IMG/VR virus record: IMGVR_UViG_3300007504_000006
Coordinates: 22,249 to 86,248 of that record
Reading direction: 5' to 3' (one strand)
Origin: a virus
Length of the DNA: 64,000 nt
Below the pieces are notes generated by a model. That model was not told where the DNA came from. It searched no databases and worked only from the letters and a program-made list of their open reading frames with translations. The stretch's first letter is position 1, and every line of letters starts with the position of its first letter. Shown here piece by piece: positions 10,438 to 18,349 of this stretch. The position numbers and the translations under genes are program-made.

Positions 10438-11070
10438 TTACTCCGGTACACATCCTAATTCAAACCATTGGTCTGCATCTTTTTCCCTAGACCAATATTT
10501 TTTTGCACCTCTACGTCTTCCACAATCTCTAAATTCAAAATAATTTTTATTCCAACCTGTTCCATAATTTGCATCTGTATATTTTTGAAATAAATCATCT
10601 CCGCCATTACCGCCCCAATGAAAACCTTGAGTTTCTGCAAGTTGTCCTATTTCTTTCCAATGTGCTTTATTTGCAGATGTTACAGATCCGTCTGCTTCAT
10701 GTAAATATTTTGTTTTGTTTACACTATTAACACTAACAACTTCTATTCTAAATGCAGTACCTGTTAAGTGATGACTATCTTTATAATCATGTTTAAGTGT
10801 ATCTTTTTTACGTAAGTCTTTGTGTTTACTCAATGGTCTAACACCTGTTATTATTTTAATAATATAAATGCTTCCGTGAGCTTTTGCATTTATAACAAAG
10901 TTTGCCGCAAGTTTTCGTAACTTAGGATGCAATCTTGCTATCTCAATATTAGTTCCAATATCATCTGTACTAGGAAAAGACCAATTGCCATCTTTATCGG
11001 GTCTTTCACCAAACCCTGCGTAACTACCTACTGGAGGTTTTTCGCCAAATTGTGTTTTATATGTTGCCAT
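10438..11070 (-). CDS. Peptidase M15-like (VanY/endolysin fold) protein, metal site degenerate
   Basis: 210 residues. The middle and C-terminal parts follow the M15 D-Ala-D-Ala peptidase/endolysin pattern: ITGVRP, then SHHLTGTAFRIEV (residues 99-111), GFHWGG (149-154) and NYFEFRD near 176. In active members the first motif is SxHxxGxAxD and the last is HFE. Here His101 is kept, but the Asp ligand aligns with Arg108 and the last His with Tyr177. Two of three zinc ligands are therefore missing, which suggests a cell-wall-binding or structural role. It sits between the hub-like and gp5-like genes. The start has AGGA upstream. Confidence 0.65.
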   Translation of the reverse strand: MATYKTQFGEKPPVGSYAGFGERPDKDGNWSFPSTDDIGTNIEIARLHPKLRKLAANFVINAKAHGSIYIIKIITGVRPLSKHKDLRKKDTLKHDYKDSHHLTGTAFRIEVVSVNSVNKTKYLHEADGSVTSANKAHWKEIGQLAETQGFHWGGNGGDDLFQKYTDANYGTGWNKNYFEFRDCGRRRGAKKYWSREKDADQWFELGCVPE

Positions 11071-11081
11071 TTTATTTCCTG

Positions 11082-13349
11082 TTATGCATCTTCCCTAGAT
11101 TGTTGATCGGCTAGTTCTTCTTCAAATCGTTCTTTGTTAAACTTTTGTTGATTATATCCGCCTTCTCCTTTTTCCTTATCAGAGTATGCACTTTGAGCTG
11201 AGGCTTTATCTCTTGCCGCACGGTTTTCTAAACTAATTTCTTCTTCACTTGTAAATCTCAATAAAGTAGGTCGAGCTTTTTCATAATTAGTTCCAAGATC
11301 CCTTACTGCTCCTAATGATTGAGTAAATGCTCCATTTGTAAATCGTGATATAACAGAAGTTACTTTAAATATTCCACTTATTGTTGTATTGTCGACAAAT
11401 TCCATTTTTCCTGTATCTTCATCTGGTTCTACAGGACTTCTAACATTTAACCAAAATAAATTTGCTCCCTGTTCGTATATTGCAAAATCTGCTATACCTG
11501 TAGTAGCATTTCTAAATTGTTTAGTTAAATTTGACATACCTAACCAAAATGGATCACCTTTAATTTCTAAATCTATTTTAGCCAATTCATTACCGCCAGA
11601 TAATTCCATATACATATTACCTAATTGTATCCGGCCTGTACTTTGATCAGGTGTTATATTTTTTTGTAAGGCATCATCTGTATCTACAGTATCTGACGAA
11701 ACAGTATACATTGAAATGTCTTCTTGAGTCGAAGGTAATGCATACGACTCTACAAATAAACCACTGCCTTTTCTAACATTTGTGCCAGTTTCACTTGCAA
11801 GTGCCGCTTGAGCTTTTTCTAATCCTTCTGCATCTGTAGGATTTGCACCATATACCAATCCTTGATCGCTCATAGGTCCATATGTTTTACCATAATATTT
11901 TCTAAGAGATGGAGGCAAATCATTTGGTTTTCTCATCTTTTTTGCTTCTTCACCGTTTTGAGAAGCACCTACTTTTAACTTTTTTGAATTTTGTGATCCT
12001 TCTCTTTGAGCTTGGTGTCCTGCTCTAATTGGCATTGCTCTAAAATATGTGAGATTAAAATTCATATCAAAATTTAATACTTCTGTGTTTAATCCTGTAA
12101 AATTATAATCGTATCGTTTAGTAAGTAATTGTTCTTCTAATAATTTGTTTATTCGTTTTTTCATTACATCAGGATCATTAAATTGTGTAGCTAATTCACC
12201 TGAATAAACAGCGGGTTCTTTATATGGTGCAAACGAATACAAATACTTTCTAGAATATCTTTTTCTTTTTATATCGTATTCACCAAATCTCATATCACAA
12301 ACTAAACGAAAAACTACCGCAATATTTGATGCATCTGTCATAGGACCATCAGGACCTTCTTGTCGTAAATACCCTTTCCCATCGGTAGTTTCTACACTTT
12401 GAAATTCTGTTGTTGCTCCCATTACAGTATTCAAAATATCTGGAATGTGAGATCCTTTTGCTATCTGAATCATTAACTTAGAACTATCTGTAAAATGTCG
12501 TGTTGATCGGTCATTTGTGGTTGCTTTTAAATTGGCAAATTTATAATCTTTCCATTTGGGATCTAATATAATATAATATTCATCTTTAATAAAATGTGCT
12601 TCAGCATCAACTTCATCTTGGGCACATTTATTTAGAAATGCTTGAAATCCTTTAACCCATTCGCCTAATGTAGATGCGGCTAAAGTAGAAACATTTTTTA
12701 TAGTTGGGCCAGTTCCACCGGCATATGATGAAACACCTGGTGATGTTGCAGATATTCTATATTGTCCACCTTTTTCTGTTATTGATATATTCATACTTTC
12801 TAACATAAGAGGATAAACAAAATAATATTCAGACTGTCCTGCCTCTACATTTTCTGCATTACCATTATTAAACATTACTTCTAATAAGTATGTTGCTTCT
12901 TTTGGTGTTTTAATTCCTAAATCTTTACATGCTCTATTAATATAATCTAATAATGCGGCGCCATGTGTTTCAACTATTGTTATGTTAAAACCTTTTCCTT
13001 GTGCAGATCTAGTTCCTTGATTCCAACTTACTGCCGCCATTATTTCTAAATCTACTATATTAAATACTGCCGTTGTTGCAGTTTCGGCGATTACTATTTT
13101 TTTCTTATTGTTTAAAGATAAATTATGAACAATAGTTGGATGGCATATACTTAATCGAAGATAATATGTTGCGGAAGGCATAGAACTTAAAGCATTACCT
13201 AAAAAACCCCTATGGGAATATTTTAAAGAATCTTTAGGAGCATAAGAAGACTTTGTTTTTGTTGCGGAGGCCGCTTGTCTTCGACCAAATTGCTCGTACC
13301 CTTTTTCTTGTTGGGTGTTTGGCTCTAAAAACCCAAATTCTTCAGACAT
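11082..13349 (-). CDS. Probable baseplate hub protein (gp27-like by position)
   Basis: 755 residues with no enzyme motif. A C-terminal segment (GIFKVTSVISRFTNGAFTQS) resembles the end of phage hub proteins, where the last strand describes a 'G-x-F-x-Q' turn. The order tube-cap-like, LysM/gp53-like, this gene, then gp5-like spike matches many contractile tails in which the hub (gp27/gpD class) lies between the LysM protein and the spike. I assign hub function from order and size; sequence recognition alone is weak. It could instead be another baseplate or central-spike-associated protein. The ATG is preceded by GAGGAAG. Confidence 0.5.
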   Translation of the reverse strand: MSEEFGFLEPNTQQEKGYEQFGRRQAASATKTKSSYAPKDSLKYSHRGFLGNALSSMPSATYYLRLSICHPTIVHNLSLNNKKKIVIAETATTAVFNIVDLEIMAAVSWNQGTRSAQGKGFNITIVETHGAALLDYINRACKDLGIKTPKEATYLLEVMFNNGNAENVEAGQSEYYFVYPLMLESMNISITEKGGQYRISATSPGVSSYAGGTGPTIKNVSTLAASTLGEWVKGFQAFLNKCAQDEVDAEAHFIKDEYYIILDPKWKDYKFANLKATTNDRSTRHFTDSSKLMIQIAKGSHIPDILNTVMGATTEFQSVETTDGKGYLRQEGPDGPMTDASNIAVVFRLVCDMRFGEYDIKRKRYSRKYLYSFAPYKEPAVYSGELATQFNDPDVMKKRINKLLEEQLLTKRYDYNFTGLNTEVLNFDMNFNLTYFRAMPIRAGHQAQREGSQNSKKLKVGASQNGEEAKKMRKPNDLPPSLRKYYGKTYGPMSDQGLVYGANPTDAEGLEKAQAALASETGTNVRKGSGLFVESYALPSTQEDISMYTVSSDTVDTDDALQKNITPDQSTGRIQLGNMYMELSGGNELAKIDLEIKGDPFWLGMSNLTKQFRNATTGIADFAIYEQGANLFWLNVRSPVEPDEDTGKMEFVDNTTISGIFKVTSVISRFTNGAFTQSLGAVRDLGTNYEKARPTLLRFTSEEEISLENRAARDKASAQSAYSDKEKGEGGYNQQKFNKERFEEELADQQSREDA

Positions 13350-13360
13350 ATTTTCTTCCT

Positions 13361-13657
13361 CTACTGCAAATATGAACTTATATCAGACTGATTAGGTGTT
13401 AATATTTCTACACCTTCATTAAAATCCCATACAGGATCATTTAACTTATCAGGATTTAACATTTTAAAAACCCACCATAACTGAGGTGTCCCATATAATT
13501 CGTTGCTTAAAAGATCAGGACGATTTCTATGGTGTCTTGAAATTATCATAGTTATTTCATTACCTGTAACCTCGACTTCTGGTGCTTTCCATATTCCTAA
13601 TCTACCTGCATCCATCGGAGTTAATGCGTATATACTATTAGTTTTATATGTTGCCAT
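13361..13657 (-). CDS. gp53-like baseplate wedge / LysM-type tail protein
   Basis: 98 residues. The pattern RPDLLSNELYGTPQLWWVF followed by N-P-D-x-L-x-DPV and GVEILTP is characteristic of the gp53/tail LysM family: a short alpha-beta fold that binds tube or sheath-initiating proteins in the baseplate. T4 gp53 is about twice as long, so this is a minimal version. The start codon shares a base with the stop of the upstream gene (TAATG), indicating translational coupling. Confidence 0.7.
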   Translation of the reverse strand: MATYKTNSIYALTPMDAGRLGIWKAPEVEVTGNEITMIISRHHRNRPDLLSNELYGTPQLWWVFKMLNPDKLNDPVWDFNEGVEILTPNQSDISSYLQ

Positions 13658-14292
13658 TAAATAAATCCGTCCTTAACTAATTTTCCTGATTTAAAATCGT
13701 TCATAGTAAATTTTGTTCTAAGTTTACTAGGAGTTTGTTGTATTACCATATCAATTACCAAATTTAACATGCTAGGTACTTTTGAATTAAATCCATCTGA
13801 AAATCCTGCTTCTGCTGAATCTGTTTCTACATCTATATAATCGACATCTTGTCCTAAATCATATGCAAATGAACGAATTAAAACTGGAACATTACTAAAC
13901 ATTAAATCACCATATGCACTAAATTTTAATACAGGTGGAGGAGTTCCTCTTTTTTTATCATTCATCCCAAAATGCATTTTTGTTACAATACGTAAAAAAT
14001 GCAAAACTGCAATCATGTAATGCCCTTCTGCCGCAGATTGAGCAGTTAGCGGACCAGACACTTGTAAATTAGGCGGTCTACTTTTAGTAAAATAACTAAC
14101 AGGATAATTTGTATGTGCCGTTTCATATTCACCATATTCTGCTTGATGAGATATATTAATAGTTGGTGTGTAAGGCCAAATTATCCCATTAAATTTTTTA
14201 AGGGGTAATAAAATAGGATTTGGTGCACCAGACTCTGTTTCTAATATATCACTATTTCTTGGTAACGATACTCTTGCTCGTATATCTTTCAT
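13657..14292 (-). CDS. Baseplate tube-cap-like protein (gp48/gp54 type)
   Basis: 211 residues. The pattern of an N-terminal strand (GIIWPYTPTINISHQAEYG), a helix bearing AAEGHYMIAVLHFLR, and a C-terminal VPSMLNLVIDMVIQQTP segment is typical of tail tube and tube-initiator proteins that form a ring at the baseplate-tube interface. It is encoded between a nucleotidyltransferase gene (4-base ATGA overlap) and the gp53-like gene. I cannot tell gp48 from gp54 type from the sequence alone. Confidence 0.5.
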   Translation of the reverse strand: MKDIRARVSLPRNSDILETESGAPNPILLPLKKFNGIIWPYTPTINISHQAEYGEYETAHTNYPVSYFTKSRPPNLQVSGPLTAQSAAEGHYMIAVLHFLRIVTKMHFGMNDKKRGTPPPVLKFSAYGDLMFSNVPVLIRSFAYDLGQDVDYIDVETDSAEAGFSDGFNSKVPSMLNLVIDMVIQQTPSKLRTKFTMNDFKSGKLVKDGFI

Positions 14293-14927
14293 CGCCTAAT
14301 TCCTCGCATTACTATGCCAAATATTCTATCTCTAGATTTAGAATCGGTTTGTATGTTTCCAAAATAATCATTGAATAATTCTCGCATTTGTAATTGATCA
14401 TCTTCTTTTATTATATCGGATCTAAATTTTGAAGCGTTCATTCCGCCTTCCATACTAGGTACTGTATATTTGTAAGAACGCTCTTGTCCTGTTTCAGGGT
14501 CTACAGAAGGTTCAGGTAATATATTTTCAGTATATTCTTGTACAACATTACCGGATTTTAATCGTTCAGCATCCTTAACACCTAATGCTAATACTACATA
14601 ATTAGAAGAAGGATCCCTTCCTACTTTAGTTAAATCAGGTCTGTATGGCATAGTTTCTATAATATGATCTTTTGGTACTCCATACATTGTTGCAATTATA
14701 TCTGCCTTCTCCTGAAATGTAAATGGATCAGTAGAGTAGTCACCTGCCGCATGTGCCTGTTGTTGTTTTTTACCAAACATAGTAGCGATAAATACGTTGT
14801 TGGCACCAAACTTTTCACTTAAATGTTTATATACACCATAATGCCCTTTATGCATAGGCTGGAATCTGCCTCCATAAAATACAACCGGTGTTTTAGCAAT
14901 TGCTTCAAAAAGTTCAAGAATTCTCAT
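14289..14927 (-). CDS. Nucleotidyltransferase (cytidylyltransferase/NMNAT-like)
   Basis: 212 residues. The N-terminus has the HxGH signature of the nucleotidyltransferase superfamily in the context VVFYGGRFQPMHKGH (H26-K-G-H29). A C-terminal MNASKFRSDI segment resembles the second phosphate-binding motif (ISxTxxR). Enzymes with this fold transfer AMP or CMP to small substrates; the substrate cannot be deduced. Similar genes occur in T4-like marine phages beside tail genes. It is the first gene of the minus-strand cluster. No Shine-Dalgarno sequence precedes the only plausible ATG, which lies immediately after a late-promoter-like motif. Confidence 0.75.
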   Translation of the reverse strand: MRILELFEAIAKTPVVFYGGRFQPMHKGHYGVYKHLSEKFGANNVFIATMFGKKQQQAHAAGDYSTDPFTFQEKADIIATMYGVPKDHIIETMPYRPDLTKVGRDPSSNYVVLALGVKDAERLKSGNVVQEYTENILPEPSVDPETGQERSYKYTVPSMEGGMNASKFRSDIIKEDDQLQMRELFNDYFGNIQTDSKSRDRIFGIVMRGIRR

Positions 14928-14930
14928 ATT

Positions 14931-14940
14931 AATATTTATT
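14931..14940 (-). promoter_or_regulatory. Late-promoter-like motif for baseplate cluster
   Basis: Read on the minus strand the sequence is AATAAATATT, ending only a few bases before the ATG at 14927. T4-type late transcription would begin close to that ATG, so the message may be leaderless. Confidence 0.55.
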
Positions 14941-14950
14941 CGAAAAATTC

Positions 14951-14979
14951 TTGACTTTTTTTACCTTATAATGTATAAT
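14951..14979 (+). promoter_or_regulatory. sigma70-type promoter before gp55
   Basis: TTGACT at 14951-14956 and TATAAT at 14974-14979 are separated by 17 bp, an almost perfect match to the bacterial consensus. The leader then reaches GGAG before the ATG at 15007. This fits host-polymerase transcription of the gp55-gp46 block early in infection. Confidence 0.75.
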
Positions 14980-15006
14980 AATAGCAGTAAATAACCACGG
15001 AGAATC

Positions 15007-15816
15007 ATGGCTGTAAAACGAAATTATTTAAACAATAAAGATATTTTAAAACAAATACATTTATCAAAACAGACATATTGTGCATATACACATGATAAAT
15101 TTAAGGATTACGATTTAATTGTAGCAGAACATGTTAATTGTATTGATATTGAAGATTTAACAGACGAAAATAAAGAAGAGGCAATTACCAATCGTAAAAA
15201 ACGATTAGAAATTGACAAGGATGTAGAAGTAGAAATTGATCCAAATGATATTGTTTATAGAGTTTATGACTTTGCACACATACCTTTAGAACCAGGCAGA
15301 AAAAATAAACCTAAAACAATAGCGGATCATCATGCTAAAGTAAATTTTCCTCCTTTTAAACACTATGTTTGGAATCAAAATAAAAACAGATATAAAGAAG
15401 TAGCAAGATCACATTGGAAGGGCACTATTTCTACAGGTAAGTTTTGTGTTGAACATGGATACATGACAGATGAACTTGCTAATATGTGTATGAAACTTAC
15501 AGAACGATATGCTACACGATCTAATTGGCGAGGGTACACTTATGTAGATGAAATGCGGTCGCAAGCATTATTGCAACTATCACAAATTTCATTACAATTT
15601 GATGAGAGCAAATCACAAAACCCATTTGCATATTATACTGCCGCAATTACAAATTCTTTTACACGAGTATTAAATGTCGAAAAACGTAGTCAAAATATAC
15701 GTGACGATCTACTAGAAAAAGCAGGACATAATCCTAGTTATACTAGACAAGTAGCACATCAAATTGCTATTGCTGAAAAAGCAGAAACAGAAAGAAGAGA
15801 ACGAGGCGAAGTATAA
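15007..15816 (+). CDS. 55: Late-transcription sigma factor gp55
   Basis: 269 residues. The C-terminal half matches the T4 gp55 family of divergent sigma factors: NWRGYTYVDEMRSQALLQL, then an NPFAYYTAAITNSFTRVLN segment, corresponding to the sigma region 2-like core that binds RNA polymerase and the -10 region. In T4, gp55 recognises TATAAATA at late promoters with the sliding clamp and gp33. The first 130 residues are less conserved and rich in charged residues. It is led by a sigma70-type promoter, and the last base of its stop is the first base of the next ATG. The recurrent ATAAATA motifs in this window are its expected targets. Confidence 0.88.
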   Translation: MAVKRNYLNNKDILKQIHLSKQTYCAYTHDKFKDYDLIVAEHVNCIDIEDLTDENKEEAITNRKKRLEIDKDVEVEIDPNDIVYRVYDFAHIPLEPGRKNKPKTIADHHAKVNFPPFKHYVWNQNKNRYKEVARSHWKGTISTGKFCVEHGYMTDELANMCMKLTERYATRSNWRGYTYVDEMRSQALLQLSQISLQFDESKSQNPFAYYTAAITNSFTRVLNVEKRSQNIRDDLLEKAGHNPSYTRQVAHQIAIAEKAETERRERGEV

Positions 15817-16574
15817 TGCTTCATAGTAGAATCGATTTTAATGAAGACATTGCAACAAATGTTAGGTTATTTAATCCGTTTGGACCTAACATGTTTTATA
15901 TGTCATTAAAAGATCGACATACAGCAGAACTGTTAGAAATAATTAATAAACTTAGTAGCCAACAAGATATAAAAGATAAATTAAATGCAATTGGTCAAAT
16001 TGTTCACGGTACTAAAGGAAAAGAAAATCAAAAAAATAGTATAGTTGATGGAGAAATGTATCCTATACGTACAGAATTTTTAGAAGAAAATGATAAACAA
16101 ATTCTTATAGATGTAATTACAAATTTAACATTAACATATGCTCAAATTGTTACTTCTCATGCTAAAGATGATCTTGCATTAAGAGATGATTCTGATGCCA
16201 TTGAAAAACTAAAAAAAGAAGAAAATGAATATGTGGCCGAAATACAAGGTCTTTGGTATGTTAAAATGAAGGCTGGAGATTTTCATATACTACATGAACA
16301 TTCTACATCTGGAGCAACTATGAGTGGAGCAATATATTTAGATGTACCTGAGTTACCTTGGCCACAAGGTAATATAAATTGGATTCCTCCTGGCGGAGAA
16401 AACACTATGTATAATAGTACATGGCAACTTAGTCCTAAATCAGGCGATGTTATTATGTGGCCTGCATGGTTATTACATACAGTATATCCATTTAAAAGTG
16501 ATAAAGAACGAATTATGATTTCTTTTAATTCTATTTTATTAACCCAAAAAGGGGAGAAGTATAATGCTTTATAG
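15816..16574 (+). CDS. 2OG-Fe(II) oxygenase-like protein, copy 1
   Basis: 252 residues. The C-terminal region has the pattern of phage 2-oxoglutarate/Fe(II) oxygenases (2OG-FeII_Oxy_5 type): GDFHILHEHS (His160 and His162), SGAIYLDVPE, GDVIMWPAWLLHTV (His221) and ERIMISFN (Arg232), giving likely iron and 2-oxoglutarate ligands. The substrate is unknown; such enzymes hydroxylate proteins, nucleobases or small molecules. The N-terminus (NPFGPNMFYMSL) is shared with the next gene. It overlaps gp55 by one base and the second copy by 11 bases. Confidence 0.78.
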   Translation: MLHSRIDFNEDIATNVRLFNPFGPNMFYMSLKDRHTAELLEIINKLSSQQDIKDKLNAIGQIVHGTKGKENQKNSIVDGEMYPIRTEFLEENDKQILIDVITNLTLTYAQIVTSHAKDDLALRDDSDAIEKLKKEENEYVAEIQGLWYVKMKAGDFHILHEHSTSGATMSGAIYLDVPELPWPQGNINWIPPGGENTMYNSTWQLSPKSGDVIMWPAWLLHTVYPFKSDKERIMISFNSILLTQKGEKYNAL

Positions 16575-17322
16575 TAATATTAATATTAATTCCGATATTG
16601 GAACTGATGCAAGTTTTTTTAATCCATTTGGTCCTAATATTTTATATTATAAATTACAACCCGATGTTTTAAAAAAAACATTAGATTGTGTAAATGCATA
16701 CCGAAGTGATCGAGAATATATCGAAGAATTAAAAACCAAAGGACAAATAATCCAAGGAACTAGATCACAAGAAAGTCAATCAAATTCTATTGTTAGTGGT
16801 GAAATGCTACTAATAGAACAAGAGTTTCAAGAAAAACATTTTGATAATATTATTCAAGATATTATTAATATAACTAGTTATAATTATGGATTACAATCTG
16901 CTAAATTTAGTGTATTCGATATGGGTATGCGAGATATACAAGACGAATATATAAAAGAAATTGACGAAGATATATCGTCATTGAAAGTTTCTATTAAAGA
17001 TTGTTGGTTTGTTGTTTTAAAAGAAGGAGATTTCCATATTTTACATGAACATCATTATGGAGGAGCAATTCTTAGTGGAGCAATTTATTTAGATGTACCT
17101 GAAAAGCCGTGGCCTCAAGGTAATATTAATTGGATAGTTAATGGAGTTTCAACTCATATGTTTAACTCTAGTTGGGGATTACAACCAACCACAGGAGATG
17201 TTTTTATGTGGCCGTCTTGGATTAAACATTCAGTGTATCCTTTTAAAGGAGAAGGAGAACGAATTATGATATCGTTTAATGCAACCCTTTTACGTGCAAG
17301 AGATAAAAAAAATGACAAATAA
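16564..17322 (+). CDS. 2OG-Fe(II) oxygenase-like protein, copy 2
   Basis: 252 residues, the same length as the preceding gene and similar along its whole length (NPFGPNILYYKL; GDFHILHEHHYGG; SGAIYLDVPEKPWPQGNINW; a GDVFMWPSWIKHSVYPF segment; GERIMISFN). The putative iron and 2-oxoglutarate residues are all kept, so both copies look functional. This is a tandem duplication with divergence mainly in the first 150 residues, which suggests different substrates or a heteromeric enzyme. The ATG is preceded by GGGGAGAAG. It overlaps gp47 by 11 bases. Confidence 0.78.
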   Translation: MLYSNININSDIGTDASFFNPFGPNILYYKLQPDVLKKTLDCVNAYRSDREYIEELKTKGQIIQGTRSQESQSNSIVSGEMLLIEQEFQEKHFDNIIQDIINITSYNYGLQSAKFSVFDMGMRDIQDEYIKEIDEDISSLKVSIKDCWFVVLKEGDFHILHEHHYGGAILSGAIYLDVPEKPWPQGNINWIVNGVSTHMFNSSWGLQPTTGDVFMWPSWIKHSVYPFKGEGERIMISFNATLLRARDKKNDK

Positions 17323-18340
17323 TTTATTTAAAAAAGTAGCATGTTTTACAGATATACATTTTGGTTTAAGAAATAATAGTAGATTACACAATACAGATTG
17401 TGAAGAATTTATTAAATGGTTTATTGAAGAAGCTAAAAAAGAAAAATGTGAAACTTGTATATTTTTAGGTGATTGGCATCATCATAGGGCATCTATTAAT
17501 GTTAGCACATTAAATTATACAATGTCTAATTTAGAATTTTTATCTAAAGCATTTACAAATGTATTTGTTATAATGGGCAATCATGATTTATTTTACAGAG
17601 ATAAACGAGAAATTAATAGTGTAGCATTTGGTGGATTATATGATAATGTACATATTGTAAATAGTATTTTTACAGAAGGTGATGTTAGCATTGTTCCATG
17701 GTTGGTACAAGACGAATGGAAGGAAATGCCTAATATAAAATCTAGGTATATATTTGGTCATTTCGAATTAGGCGGATTTCAAATGAATCAACTTGTAGCA
17801 ATGCCAGAAAATGGAGGATTGGGACAACAACATTTTAAAAATCAAGAATATGTTTTTAGCGGTCACTTTCATAATAGACAACAACAAAAAAATGTAGTGT
17901 ATATAGGTAATACTTTTCCACATAATTATTCTGATACTTGGCAAGATAATAGAGGAATGATGATATTAGAATGGGGTAAAGAACCACAATATACTGCATG
18001 GCCAAATGCACCATCATTTAAAACAATTAATCTTAGTAAATTAATTGATGCACCAGAAAAATATTTAAAACCAAAAACATATATAAGAGTAACATTAGAC
18101 ATAGATATTTCATATGAAGAAGCAACTCATATTAAACAAGCATTTACAGACGAATATAAATTACGAGAAATAGTATTATTACCAGAACGAGAGGACGAAC
18201 ACGAGGTAGATTGGTCCGAAGGAGAGGTTCCAAAATTTGAATCTGTAGATCAAATAGTATTAAGCGAACTTTCTACTATTAAATCGACCCATATTGATAA
18301 CAATAAATTGGTTGACATCTATAACAATCTGACTGTATAA
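17312..18340 (+). CDS. 47: Recombination endonuclease subunit gp47 (SbcD/Mre11-like)
   Basis: 342 residues from the chosen ATG; an upstream in-frame start at 17279 would add 11 residues and a longer overlap. Metallophosphoesterase motifs are in order: DIH (14-16), GDWHHH (53-58), GNHD (89-92), a His in FGHFE and GHFHNR. In T4, gp47 and gp46 form the Mre11/Rad50-type complex that resects DNA ends for recombination-dependent replication and degrades host DNA. gp46 follows directly. Confidence 0.92.
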   Translation: MTNNLFKKVACFTDIHFGLRNNSRLHNTDCEEFIKWFIEEAKKEKCETCIFLGDWHHHRASINVSTLNYTMSNLEFLSKAFTNVFVIMGNHDLFYRDKREINSVAFGGLYDNVHIVNSIFTEGDVSIVPWLVQDEWKEMPNIKSRYIFGHFELGGFQMNQLVAMPENGGLGQQHFKNQEYVFSGHFHNRQQQKNVVYIGNTFPHNYSDTWQDNRGMMILEWGKEPQYTAWPNAPSFKTINLSKLIDAPEKYLKPKTYIRVTLDIDISYEEATHIKQAFTDEYKLREIVLLPEREDEHEVDWSEGEVPKFESVDQIVLSELSTIKSTHIDNNKLVDIYNNLTV

Positions 18341-18341
18341 T
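18312..18341 (+). promoter_or_regulatory. sigma70-type promoter inside end of gp47, before gp46
   Basis: TTGACA at 18312-18317 and TATAAT at 18336-18341 are separated by 18 bp; both hexamers are perfect. Transcription would start within a few bases of the gp46 ATG at 18350, leaving almost no leader. Confidence 0.65.
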
Positions 18342-18349
18342 AATAGATT

